Assembly (NCBI GenBank): GCA_003116995.1 | Contig: BDSL01000019.1 | Span: 186,001-250,000, forward strand | Direction: 5' to 3' | Length of the DNA stretch: 64,000 nucleotides | From: Yamagishiella unicocca | Lineage: Eukaryota > Chlorophyta > Chlorophyceae > Chlamydomonadales > Volvocaceae | Position numbers and translations under genes: made by a program | Shown: positions 12,262-23,562 of the stretch, one piece after another | How positions within the stretch are numbered: the stretch's first letter is position 1 | Layout of the letters: each line of letters begins with the position of its first letter | The notes under the pieces: model-generated | Database searches by the model: none | Told to the model about the DNA's origin: nothing | What the model saw: the letters and a program-made list of their open reading frames with translations, nothing else

Positions 12262-12979
12262 TTGAACCTGAGGCAATACTCGCTGGGTTGGGGAGTTGGT
12301 GGTGTGCGAAAGGATGCGGTCATCGTGGCGGTAAGGCTTGGCGAGCGTGTGGGCGCGGTTGTATGGTGTGTGGGTGTGAGTGACATGTCCAGCCGGGCCG
12401 CAGCCGCTGGCTGCTGGTGTTCGTCGGGCTGCAGGAGTGCTGTTGTTGGGCGGGATGTTGCTGCTGGGGGGGGGTTTACTGGCTGACATTGAGGGCTGGG
12501 TTGGGCAGGTGTAGGGGCTGTGCGTGATATCATTTCGACAAAAGGCGTGGTAGCGTTTCACGTTTCGGGGGTTAACAAATCCAGGCCAGAAGGGGTGGGA
12601 ACAGAGTCGACTGCTGCTGTAAGAGGTGACTATGTATGTCGTAGATTCAGAAACCACATAATACGTGGCACTGGCGTCTGGCGCCTAGCCTTTTCGCCCA
12701 AGGCGTGCGAGACCCTACAGCTGCTGTGCCTAAAGGCAGGTCTGATTCGGGTTTAACACCAATCGTGGCGCTCCGTTACGTTTTTCCAAATATTTTGTCT
12801 GCTTCGCGGAGGCGCAGGGGCATGGCCGTCTTGAGCGCGGCCAACCGGGCCGACACTCAGTTGCAAAGCGTACGACTGTGTACGAACCACACGAACAGTC
12901 ACGGCCGGATGCTCGACTTGTACAATGCCTGTTGATAGTTTCTGATCATTGCGGATCACCATTAAAGCCGTCCATTACA
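12262..12979. other. Intergenic, no gene seen
   Basis: About 720 bp between the 3' end of the presequence-bearing gene and the aldo/keto reductase start. The short open frames show no volvocine codon pattern and no splice-compatible partners. It presumably includes the reductase promoter and 5' UTR. Confidence 0.5.
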
Positions 12980-15900
12980 ATGAAGCTCTGCGGGCAAGAA
13001 TTGTTGGGCTCCCGCTTGGGTCGCTCAGCCAGCTCCCAGCGATGCGCACACGTCGTCCGCGCGTCGGCAGCTCCTGCAGTCGCGCCAGGAGCCAGAAAGC
13101 AGGCTCTGAAGGCAGCTGATCGCGTTCGGCTTGGAGACTCGGACCTGCTCGCTTCATGTGCGTAGTCGATGAAAGGGCCCAAAGCTATGGTCGCCAGTGG
13201 ACGGAAGCAATTAATGACAAATAATAAATTCACCTTACCTTGATCCATAAATTTGTCGCGCGTGGGGCACCATAGGATTGGAAATGACGGGTGGCCAGGG
13301 CGCGGCGAGCGCACAGCCAGAGCTCGAGGCCGTACCCTGCTGATCTGCTGCAATCCTGACTTAATCCTGTGATGTTTGCTAATTGACTGGAGGAGCGACG
13401 TCGTTCGCCTGCACGATCAGCCGATTTGCGGCCAACCCCTACCCGCAACGCTCCAACCAATCACCCCGTCGCGCGCCGATCTCCTCCCCCTCAGCATGCT
13501 GCCTGGGAACCATGACATGGGGCAAGCAGAACACGGAGGCAGAGGCCCACGAGCAGCTCTCCTACGCCTGGGACATGGTAAGTCAACGTCGTACTGGCTT
13601 CCAGCCCTCAGCCCATTCCTGCTGCCGGCTTTTATGTGCCCGGGCATGCGTGAGCTTCTTGCTAGATCCTCGTCCACTTGACACGTCCTCAATCGACGGT
13701 TATCATCCAACGTCCGGTAGTTCCTAGCGGCGCCCAACTACCGCGGCCACACGAGCCTTCCTTCAGAGTCCCCGCGACAACCTCCTCCATTGCTCCCATT
13801 CCAAGCTCCTAGCCTCCCCAACTCCGCCCCGCCCCCCCCTCCGGACCCTTCCTCCCGCCACCAGGGCATCAACTTCCTGGACACCGCGGAGATGTACCCC
13901 ATCCCCGTGGAGGCCGCCACGCAGGGCAGCACCGACCGCTACATCGGCAACTGGCTCAAGTCCTCGGGCCGCCGCCGGGAAGACGTGGTGCTGGCGACCA
14001 AGGTGGGTGGGGGGGTCGAGGAAGACCCAGGGGGGTGGCGTGGCGGCCCGGGGGAGGGGGTAAAAATATATCCGCGAGGTGGGGGGTTCAGCCTTGCTCC
14101 ACACGCCTTGCTCCTTCAATAGTATTGTAATCCACTCCCACTCGCCACTCGCCAATCTTATCGTGACCAGATCGCCGGCTACAGCGACCGAGCCACCTGG
14201 GTCCGCAGCCCCGCCCGCACCACCCGCATCAACCGGGAGCAGGTGCTGGAGAGCGTGGACGCCTCTCTCAAGCGCCTGCAGGTGGGAGGCTGGGGCCGGG
14301 GGGGGCGGGGGCGGGCGCGTCGGGGAACGGAACCGGCCGCCTCGCTACCTGACGTCCGCCGTTGGACTGCGGATTTGTCAAGAACGAATCCTTCTTTCCT
14401 TTCTTCCCCTCCCCCACTTCTTAGCGACGCTGCTATTGACTGTGCCGGCGGTCATGACTGAGGAAAAGCGGCGCTCCGGCGGACATATGTGGGAGGGCGG
14501 GCGTGGGCTGCATGTAAACCGATCGAATGGGGCTGCGGCGAGGCTTTCGGCGCCACTGTCAGATAATCAAGGACACACATTTGCACTCCCCGGCACCTCA
14601 TCTCTCCCTATCTTACCCCCGCTGTGCACCGCCCCAGGTTGACCACATCGACTTGCTCCAGATCCACTGGTGCGGCCGGGCCACAGGGCGGGTGGGCGGG
14701 CGTAGGGGCTTCGTGCGGGCCGTAATCGCTCCCCTCCCCTCCCCTGCCCTGCCCGCGTTACTCTCTGGGGACTCGATACGCCGCTGCTACTGCTGCTTGA
14801 CCTCGGAGGGATTTCATTGGTGCCCGCTGGGTTCAGCGCCGGGGCTGACGGCGGGCGTCAGGGCCGCGACGACAAGGCGACACCCCCAGCCATCCACCCA
14901 CCCAGCCAACCCCCTACCTACCTACCTACCTGCCTGCCTGATGCTGTTGCTGCTGTTGCTGCTGTTGCTGCTGTTGCTGCTGCTGCTGTTGCTGCCACCC
15001 GCCAGGCCCGACCGCTACGTGCCCCTCTTCGGCGGCGGCGCGTACGACCCCAAACTCGAGCGCGATGACACGGTGCCCTACGACGAGCAGCTGCGGGCGC
15101 TCGAGGAGGTGGTCAAGGCAGGAAAGGTAGGCGGGCTGGCTTCCGCAGGCGGAGCCCGCCAAGGAGGGGCAGCAGCCCACCGGCTCCTGCCCGGCCGAGG
15201 TGCCCTCCCTGGCGCCAAGCCCCACCCGCTGCCCTGTGCCCGCTCCGCAGGTCCGCTACATCGGTGTCTCCAATGAGACATCGTTGGGTGTCAGCGAGTT
15301 CAGCCACGTGGCCAAGGCCGCCGGCCTGCCCAAGATCCAGACCATCCAGAACGCATACTCGCTAGTGGTGAGAGCTTGCTGTTGCCCTAGGTGGTTCCGG
15401 GCGGCGTGGGGAAGAGCGGATTGCTGGCCTAGGGCGCCAGCGGGTAGCAACGGATCCTCCTGGCTGCGACTTGGGACGTGATAGGTATTATTAGGGTAGT
15501 AGTTGGATAGGAGAGCAGCTGCGGCTTGCGTACCAGTGTGGATGAGGATTGAGATGCGGCGTCAGCACCACCACGCCAAAACGGCATGGCACGGCCGCTC
15601 GCTGCTGCTGCTGCCCAACTCCGTTTCGCGCTGTGTGCGGTGTGGTTGGGTTGGGTTTGCAGGTCCGCGTGCCCTTCGAGACCGACCTGGCTGAGACGTG
15701 CCGCCAGCACAACGTGAGCCTGCTGGCGTACAGCCCCCTGGCTGGCGGCATGCTGTCCGCCAAGTACAACCGGCTGAGCGAGGAGTCGCTGCAGTCGGCA
15801 CGCTTCAACATCTTCCCCGGCTACATGGCTCGCTACAAGCAGTCCATGGTGCAGGAGGCGGTGGCGGAGTACGAGCGGGTGGCGCAAAAGTACGGCATGA

Positions 15901-16953
15901 CAGCAACGGAGCTGGCGCTGGCGTGGTGCAAGTCGAGGTGCGGGGGCTGGGAGGGAGGTGGGGGCATCCGAGATGGGACACGGGAGGGTGTGTGGCGGGT
16001 GGGGATAGGTAGGGACGTAGTGGGGGCTGGTGCTGCAGAGGGTTGGGCTGGACTCGAGGGTCAGGCGGGGGGGTGAATGGCCCGCACAGCTGCAGCAGCA
16101 AACAGCACGGCTGCTGTGACGGCACCCCACAACCCGCCCGTCGTTTTCCGTCACCCTCCACGCCCTCCCTGGACTTCCCCCTTCCCAGGTGGTTCGTGGC
16201 CAGCACCATCATCGGCGCCACCAGCATGCCGCAACTGAAGGTACGCCAGCGCGCGGTCTTTCTGTGTGTGTCGTGGCCAATGGGTTACACCGGTGGGGTG
16301 ACGTCACACCCGCGTCGAGGGCAGCCTCTGGCGGGTCCTTCCCTTCGCGGGCCCCTCCTTCCGCTCGCATGTGTGGAGCCTCCCAGCAACCATACCTTCC
16401 TTCCCGCGGGGCTGCCCCGCTCGTGTCGCTCGTGCCGCATCGCAGGAGAACCTGCAGGCGTTCGACAAGGAGATCTCTGACGAGTGCATCGCGGAGATCC
16501 AGGTGCGCCGCGTACCGTATGTTTTCCAAGATTACAAACTTTAGGAGAGGGCAATTACAGGGAGAGAAATCCCAGCCCAGCCCAGCCCAGCCCGCGTACC
16601 GTTTATTACTTCCAAAAGAATCGTTACTTACAAATTACAAAGGATCGAAGAAATCCTTACCGCGTGTGTGTGGCGGGGCGGGGCGGTGCAGCTGTCACCC
16701 TGCATCCTTTGCCACCTGACTCTGTCATCCACTGAAGTGCCCCCAGGCCCAAACCATAGGTGTTTCACCCTGTTCTGTTCCGTTACTCATCAGACATTTT
16801 TGGATACGGCACGTGTTGTTGTACGGCACGTGTTGTTGTTCGGCACTTGTTAACCGGCACTTGTTAACAACTGTGCGCCGGCCATGTTACGGCTGCGGTG
16901 CGGTGCAGGGCATCTACAAGAAGTACAAGGACCCCACGGTCAACCCGCAGTGA
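12980..16953 (+). CDS. Aldo/keto reductase (Tas-like), probably plastid-targeted
   Basis: NADPH-dependent aldo/keto reductase. Eleven exons, all GT-AG and phase-consistent: 12980-13157, 13495-13577, 13865-14002, 14171-14281, 14638-14669, 15006-15126, 15251-15367, 15663-15937, 16189-16240, 16446-16502 and 16909-16953; 402 aa. Residues 1-~40 look like a chloroplast transit peptide with a VRAS cleavage-like site. The (beta/alpha)8 fold starts at VRLGDSDLL and CLGTMTWGKQN. The catalytic tetrad is visible: Asp and Tyr in INFLDTAEMYP, Lys in VVLATK, His in LLQIHWPDRY. The cofactor-binding tail has LLAYSPLAGGMLS and ASTIIGATSMPQLKENL. The closest type known to me is the E. coli Tas/YajO-like branch and its plastid relatives; the substrate is not predictable. 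The first junction (exons 1-2) is the least certain, since it produces an unusual SSCCLG. Confidence 0.93.
14936..14998. repeat. (CTG/TTG)n trinucleotide tract in an intron
   Basis: About 20 CTG/TTG triplets lie immediately before the 3' splice site at 15005, forming part of the polypyrimidine region of the reductase intron. Confidence 0.9.
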
Positions 16954-18068
16954 GCGTCATGAAAACTTTTATTCGGGATGATAAGTGAATTCTTAAGCGG
17001 AGGGGCCGCAGAGCGAGAGAGCGAGACAGAAACATGGGGTACAATGATGCGGCTACGCAGGGGGCAAACATTTTTCAATGCATATTTTAAGGACTAGCGT
17101 CCTGAAGATTTTGGCGCTGACCCCCCCTAGGATCATGCCCACCCGCCGAGAAACCAATGTGGATGTAGCTAACGTAGCTTTGAAACGAGCGCTTGTGCAG
17201 CTGTGCGGTCCTAATATGTCTGGCTGTGAGCTCATCTGTCTCGGTAGGAGGGAGCATGGGCGCGTTGTTAGGCAGGTGTCGACCCACGGGTCACTTCGCA
17301 TAGCCGCTGAGTGTACTGCAATCCGTGTAAAGCAGTAACATAGCCTCTCTGACTTTGCCGCGCGGTTTACGAATCGCACTTGAGCAATGAGAGGATAACT
17401 GCACATCCTAGCGCGTGCGCGATGAGCTCCACCCCATGTGCACATTCCAACGAGTCATTACACAGCAGACAGAGTGCCTTCGTGCTGCCCTCCAATGCGC
17501 TGTCTACCTAGTACAGGCTGTCAGCATGCCAGCCACGCCGCATCGGCATAAAACTGCTGATCTCCACCACTTCTCACAGCGCCGTGGATGCGCGCAGCAC
17601 CATTTCCACGAGCGGAGGCCAATTGGGTGCAGCGCCATGGATGCGCCACAAGAAATGCGCCGCCGTCCTGGCCACACCGCCCTTGCTCCAGCCCTCCCAG
17701 CAGCAGCCACCTAGCCCGCGCCGCAACGTCCTGGCCCATTCTACCGCAAGATCTACATTCAGGCACTCGTAAGGCATCCTACACGAAAGCTCCCTCAGCA
17801 GAGTACCTGTCTCCCAAAACGTTTGGGTCATAGTTAAAACCCCCCCGGCCCAGGGCCCTGTACACACCCCGCCAAGGCCGTCCTGCCATCGTCCTGGCGG
17901 AGAGCATTAACTAGTTGACGCAGCGCCCACATTGAGCGCCTTCGTAACCTCGTTGTACCCTGATGCGCGGACCCCATGCAATACACCACCCCATCCGGGC
18001 GTCCACCATAGCGTCGGAGCGCCTTCGACCCCACAATGAGGCCGTGTCTGCGCACTCGGCTGCACCCT
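16954..18068. other. Convergent 3' region between reductase and proteasome gene
   Basis: No coding exon is supported here. It holds the reductase 3' UTR (TGTAA at 17326) and, on the minus strand, the proteasome gene 3' UTR with a candidate signal (TTACA on the plus strand) at 17458-17462. Confidence 0.5.
17326..17330 (+). terminator. TGTAA poly(A) signal of the reductase
   Basis: TGTAA about 370 bp after the reductase stop at 16953, giving a typical volvocine 3' UTR length. Confidence 0.55.
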
Positions 18069-18073
18069 TTACA
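18069..18073 (-). terminator. TGTAA overlapping the stop codon
   Basis: Minus-strand TTG TAA forms the element TGTAA within the last sense codon and stop of the proteasome gene. The more distal element at 17458-17462 is more likely to be the one used. Confidence 0.3.
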
Positions 18074-18890
18074 ACGCGGCGGCGTTGGCCGTCGCCGGGT
18101 GCTTCGCCGGGTCGGGGTAGTACTTGTAGTGCAGCTCGGTGATATCATCGCCGCGGACCTTCGTCCAGCCATCCTCAGTCACGTGGTACACACTGACCGT
18201 GCCGCCCGAGGCACAGTCCCGGAAGCCGGCGTGGTAGATAGACCGCTTGCCCAGCTCAATGGCCTCCTCCACTCCCATATCCCAACGGTAGCCCGCGTCC
18301 AGCACGCCGTACGCGTACAGGGATCCAGATCCAACGCTGAAGATCTGGCCCTTGGTGCGCTGGCCGTCGCTGTCCACATAGTACAGGCCGGGACCCGTGG
18401 GGTCAAATCCAGCCACCATGGTACCCATTGACAACCCCATGCCACGGTAGGAGAACATGGTGTTCGACAGGAGCTTCGACGCGGCGCGCACGGTAATCCG
18501 CTTGCCGTTATTGAGCTCGAAGAGGCGGCAGCGCATGCCCAGGTTCCGCTGCCAGAACTGGCAGTCAGCTGCACCGCCGGCCATGGTACCCAGTAGGTAC
18601 TTGTTAATCTCAATGACCTTCTTAACGGTCTGCGATGAGATGTAGGAGCCCATCGTGGCCCGGGAGTCTACAGCAATAATAACACCATGCTCGAAGATGA
18701 AGCCCAGCGTTGTCGTGCCGTGGCATGGCTTCACCATCTCCACAACCTCACGCTCAAACTTGTCCAGGTCCTGGACAGCTGGCAGCGGGAATGAGGCGGA
18801 GGGCACGTCCAAGTCCAGATCTGGGCCTACATCTGGCGCAAAGCGCCCTGCACCCCGCTCGAGGATACCTAGGTCTAGCTTAAACTGCAT
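18069..18890 (-). CDS. PBE1: 20S proteasome subunit beta-5 (chymotrypsin-like), intronless
   Basis: Catalytic beta-5 subunit of the 20S core, an N-terminal-nucleophile threonine protease made as a precursor that self-cleaves before Thr1. The open frame is 273 aa from ATG 18890. The mature enzyme starts at [11 protein letters not shown] after the conserved HG. Counting from Thr1, Asp17 (AVDSR), Lys33 (QTVKK) and the S1-pocket Met45 (LLGTMAGG) are all in place, as are [17 protein letters not shown] and [14 protein letters not shown]. The ~75-residue propeptide is of normal length. An in-frame upstream ATG at 18947 would add 19 residues; 18890 fits better the short family N-termini. Unlike its neighbours it has no intron. 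It ends ...AAL, and the stop codon itself overlaps a TGTAA. Confidence 0.96.
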   Translation of the reverse strand: MQFKLDLGILERGAGRFAPDVGPDLDLDVPSASFPLPAVQDLDKFEREVVEMVKPCHGTTTLGFIFEHGVIIAVDSRATMGSYISSQTVKKVIEINKYLLGTMAGGAADCQFWQRNLGMRCRLFELNNGKRITVRAASKLLSNTMFSYRGMGLSMGTMVAGFDPTGPGLYYVDSDGQRTKGQIFSVGSGSLYAYGVLDAGYRWDMGVEEAIELGKRSIYHAGFRDCASGGTVSVYHVTEDGWTKVRGDDITELHYKYYPDPAKHPATANAAAL

Positions 18891-18947
18891 GATGTTTTGA
18901 ACTACGAATGAAGGGGGCTGCCCAAGATAGGAAATGCTTAGGGGCAA

Positions 18948-19194
18948 GTCGTTGCCTTACGTTGTGGCGGGAGCTGGGTTGGAGCAGACACTTCGAAGCA
19001 TCCAATTATGGCTGTGTAACACCTATTAAACCTGTCAATTAGCGACACTCAACACGGAACTAGTGTGGCGAGTAGTTAATTACGGTAGGTTGATTCAATT
19101 GTCGTGCACAGCCGAAGTGCATCTACGCTAACTCCGACGAAGAGTTACGGATTTCCGCACCAGTCAGTCGACCTACTAGTATTATTATATTCCA
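18948..19194. promoter_or_regulatory. Probable divergent promoter, proteasome / patatin-like genes
   Basis: A ~250-bp AT-richer gap between two divergently read genes. A TATA-like TATTATTATATT lies near 19181-19192. The assignment rests on position only. Confidence 0.4.
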
Positions 19195-22078
19195 TTGCTA
19201 ATCCTGCGAGCTGCTTTCGTCGACACTGTCGGAGTCCATCATAGTCTTAACACAATCAGGCCACTGGGGGGGGGTGCTTACGTCGATATGGCATTGCGGC
19301 CGTGGCTGCGCTCTGGTCAAGCAGCAGCGGGTAAGCCAATGATTGCGCCCGATTCTGAACCAAGTGACTTTCCAATTCAGGGTCGTGGGCTTTGCACGTG
19401 TCTGGCTGCCCAAACGGCACCAAAAGCTACCAAGCTCCGAACACAATTGCATTGTTGGGCGTCGGAAATCGCTGATTTTGGGTCATTTGCCCGTGCCTGG
19501 CGGCGTGCATCAGTCTTGGATGCAGGCACTCGACGGTCGGTTGCCGTGCTCAGTGGCGACAGCCATGCCTCATCGTCAGCGCTACACGTTGTTTGGCCGG
19601 GCTTCGGTACATGCTTCTTTTGGCAAGCTGGTGCGTTCTGCACGTTTCCCGTCTCCATCACCCCGCAGACACCCAACAGCGGGACCCGACAGCGGCCGGC
19701 ATCCTGTCTAACCACGGCCATCGGCGTCTGGCATTCCGCAATGACCTTTCACCCGTTGCCAGCCTGCATCGTATGTGTCGACATGCTTGCGATTCCAGCG
19801 TACGATAGCGCTGCATCGGATCGAACCCTCGCCTCCTCGCCGACCCTCCTCCTTCCGCCACCAACGCCTTTCGCCCTCACCTCTTCCACAATGGCCTCTG
19901 GACCGCATCCCACACATCCCCCTTATTCCAAACACCCCACTCACCGCCCCTTCTTCCGCCACCCTACCTGTGGCTGCACCACCCGCCGCGGCGGTGCTCA
20001 GGTGTCATGAGCCGCCTGTCGGAGCAGTTCCGCATGTCGCACGTGCCCACTGTGGGCAGCAGCGGCGGCGGCCTGGTGGCCATCCTGGGCGCCTGTGAGG
20101 TGCCGCCGGGGGAGGCGGTGCGGCTGGCCTTCAGGCTGTGCCGCGAGGCCGGGGTGTACAAGCGGCCGCTAGGGCTGCTGGGCATCTGGCGGGGCCTGGT
20201 GCACAGGTGGGGGTGGCGGTGCGTGAGGACTGGTGCGGGCGGGCGTGGGACACGGGGTCCTGGCGCGTAGGCCACGTGATTGTAAGGGCGACGGTAAGGG
20301 TGACGGTAAGGGTGACCGACCCCGGATAAGGGTAACCGACCCCGGGTAACGGACAACTGACCCCGGCTAACGGACAACCGACCCCGATAACGGACAACGG
20401 ACCCCGGGTAACGGACAACGGACGGCAGAAACTGGGTGACTGGCACTGGGTGACTGACGCCGGTGGCTAATGGCAAAGGACTTGCTCGTCGCACCAGTGG
20501 ATCCCATCGGCTTCTTAGGGATCTCTGCTGGCAGTCCATGTGGGAGACCATCACGCCGGGGGCTGTGGGCAGTCATTGAAACACCGCAAACTACCGGTTC
20601 GTCTGCATTCGGTAGTCCACGCAGTCCGGCCGGGTGTTCTCTTCAGGATGTCGTTGTCCCTGCCCCCAACGACCGTTGTCGATGTGTTGCAGGTGGTTGG
20701 ACGAGCTGCTGCCCGCTGACGCCGCTGCCCGCTGCTCCAACATCGGTCTAGTGGTGACGGAGGTGCCCTCGCTGCGGCCGCTGAAGGTGCGGCGCTGCGG
20801 GAGAGCGGCGGAGGCCCCTGAATGCCGAGCACCTGCAGCGCGGTCCGCGGTCCGCATCCCTAGCGGCCGCTGCCAGCGTATTTCTTTATTTGAGTAGCGC
20901 AGCAGGCGGTATCTGCTGATGCTTGCTCCTGGACGCCCGTTATCTCTGAAGTGAAGTGAACCGGCCTGGGCTTGCCAGCACCACCACTTTGTGGCTCCTC
21001 CTGCTACCTCCTGGGCTCCTCATGCCTTCAGGGTTCTACCGAGGGTTTAGGGTTCTATCGAGGCCCTCGTATCGAACCTCGTAAACAACTGAACCGGATG
21101 CACCCCTCCACGGCTCCTCCTCCTCCTCCCCTTCCCGGCTCCTCCTCCTCCCCTCCCAGCTGGGCTCCTGGCGCTGCCGCGACGACCTTATCTGCGCCGC
21201 GCTGGCGTCCGCCCACATACCGCTGGTGCTGGACGGCAGCTTCGCCACCCGCTGTCGTGACAAGCTGGTGCTGGACGGCAACCTGCACTACGCCTGGCTG
21301 CAGCGTCCGGAGTCGCTGGTGCCGCCGGGTGAGGGCTGGAAGCCGCCAGCAGGCGGCAGGGCGCCTCCCACTGCCGCGCAGGCCACCAGATAATTGCATG
21401 AGGAGAAGGGCTTTTAGGGGAAGTGCAGGGGCTCGGGGTGCTTCGGCGATGGTGGGTTGCGCCGCTGGACCCAGACCTGTGTTCGGCCGTGGAAGCGTGT
21501 TGCTGGTGTTGGGGAAGCCGTACTGGTGCCGCTCGGTTCCCACCCTCGCTCCGGGTCCGGCTGCCCCCCCTCCCAACCTCCCAACCCCCCAAACACACAT
21601 ACACACCCGCAGGCCCCAGCTTGGTGTTCGACCCACGGGATGACCCGCACCTGCAGCGGGCGCTGAGCGGTTTCGGAGCTTGCGTCCGCAGCATGGACGA
21701 CCGGCGAGCTCACCTGCTGGTGGACATGGGGCGGCGCCATTACGACACGCTGATGGCCGAGGGGGCGTTCGAGAGGTGCGGCGGGGAGGGGGCGAGGCGG
21801 GGGCGGGGTGCCGTCTTCGCCCATGTCGGTACCCCGCCGGCGGGTCTGCGATCCGTCCTCCCTTCCTCTGGCTCGAGGAGTGGCATGACGTGTGGAGGGG
21901 TTCAGCATTGAGTCAAGTCGAGGCACGGAATCTGTTTGCTTGTCCTCGCGTATCATAGCGTTAAGCCCTAAGCCGCGGGAAGTAAGCCACGGACACCTAG
22001 ACGGACATCTAGACGGACATCTAGACGGACCCGTGTGTGTTGCGACGCAGGCGCGGACTGGATGCCCACGCGCGGTGA
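19195..22078 (+). CDS. Patatin-like phospholipase domain protein
   Basis: Predicted patatin-fold lipid acyl hydrolase using a Ser-Asp dyad. Six exons with matching phases: start-19630, 20002-20206, 20693-20786, 21160-21328, 21613-21775 and 22051-22078; up to 364 aa. The oxyanion region is VVWPGFGTCFFWQAG | VMSRL in place of the usual Gly-rich GGG. The nucleophile elbow is VGSSGGGLVAILGA (GxSxG). The later part has a typical DDLICAALASAHIPLVLDG, and the dyad Asp sits in KLVLDGNLHYAWL (DG motif). The protein ends ERRGLDAHAR after a 28-nt last exon. The N-terminus is uncertain: the frame is open from ATG 19195, but in-frame ATGs at 19285 and 19338 are alternatives and the first ~110 residues look non-conserved. 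No TGTAA is evident just after the stop, where the satellite island begins. Confidence 0.82.
20278..20425. repeat. Degenerate GGTAACCGACCCCGG repeats in an intron
   Basis: About nine imperfect copies of a unit of 12-17 bp (GGTAACGGACAACCGACCCC-like), preceded by GTAAGGGTGACG triplications. They lie in the second intron of the patatin-like gene. Confidence 0.8.
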
Positions 22079-22200
22079 GCGGTGAGGGTGAGGCCAGCGC
22101 GTGCTGGTTTGTGAGGCCTGGCTTCACTTTCGTCATCATCGCAGTCACCCATCATTATCATCATCGCCCACATCGCGATCAACGGCAGCAGCAGCAGGAT

Positions 22201-23449
22201 CACCACATCGCGATCAGCACTGGTGACATCACCCCGCCGACTGACCTGGATGTTAAGGGCGGCGGACAACGAATTTGTGATATCGACTTGGTGTGTTGTG
22301 ACTCTGGTGGGATGCATACATGACACGACATGAAGGCTCTGCGGCAACACTGTTTCTTTCCTTCTAACTCCTCTTACTCCTCTTTTTCTTCTTCTCCTAA
22401 TCGTACGGGTGGTGCGGATGTTGTGGGGGAAATGATGGTACCGGCAGTCACACCCGTACACGGCACTTGGGGCTGACGAAGGTATTGAATAGCGTAGCCG
22501 GCACCAAGTCCCCCCCGCCTAGGGGATGGGCGGTGGACGTAAAAGGAAGCGCCGCAGGCGTGTGGGCAACGCCGGAAGGACTGCGGATCGGCCCTCAGCA
22601 ACATTTGTCTGGGGTAGGAGGCAAGTTCATACAGAATATGGGACTGATGGTAGCGCCGTAGTAGCGCGCGGTTCGGACCGATCAGCATCGACCCAGGTCC
22701 CTGCTGCTGCGGTGACGGGGTTAGCCTCGGAGCGATAGGGTCCTTTGACGGGCCAGGCTTATCCCTCGGACGGAAGGTAACCGCAGCACGGACTCTCGTA
22801 CGGACGCCACACCTGCCAACTAGACGCTGGCGGGCGGAGCTGAGTGGAGGGTTTGTGGCGAGGAGGGCGGATCCGTATGTGGGCGGGGAGACGATGCGAG
22901 CGGAGGTCCGCCTAGCGCCAGAAGCGTCGCACTGCCTTGTTTGTTCGGGCAGGGAGTGCGGACACGTCGCCACGTCTAGGACCCTCTGCAGGTGGCTGGC
23001 GGTCCAGAAACATGCCAGCCAACAAGTCAGGAACAAGTCAGCGGGGGGTACCTCCATTGGTTTGTTTTGGGCTCGGATGGCGTTGCGTTTTGTCTCTATA
23101 CAGTACGATAGTACCGATAGTACGGCGGGTTACCGCGATGGCTTAACCTCTTTATTTTTTATGATTGTGACAATAATATATATGATTGCAACTCGCTTGA
23201 CCGCGTTGCAACGTTGGTTGTGGCCTTGTTTGGTGGCCGGTGTGGATTGATGCATTTTGCATCGAACGACGTTGGGTCACGATGGGTCCCGCGTGGGCAC
23301 GGCGGCGTGGCGATAGGCGGTTGTTGGATGGTTGAGAAGGGTTGGGAAGGGTTGGGATACCGGACATGGTGCCGTGTTAATTGCTGGCGCGTCCACGAAA
23401 TCGTAGGCGGGGTGGTTCGCCCACTCTTCGGTGGCCCGCAGTATCGCCC
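22201..23449. repeat. Left copy of ~1.25-kb direct repeat
   Basis: Nearly identical to 28610-29856 in the same orientation. The few differences include a 2-bp contraction in a T-rich run near 22350 and clustered changes at the right end (23390-23415). Weaker similarity extends left to about 22148. The open frames inside (for example minus 22374-23057, 227 codons) are shared only because the duplication is recent; no coding function is supported. Confidence 0.92.
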
Positions 23450-23562
23450 TGTCACAACACAGCACGTAACTGGCACATCAGGTCCCGCAACTCCCCCCAT
23501 GTGTGGCCAGATTAGCGCTGAAAAGGCATGCTCGAGATGGTGTGAAGGCTCTTCCCCGCCTG

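Noticed and set aside
22374..23057. 227-codon minus-strand ORF, also at 28781-29464
   Set aside because: Its conservation reflects a recent DNA duplication. The peptide has no recognisable domain or codon pattern.
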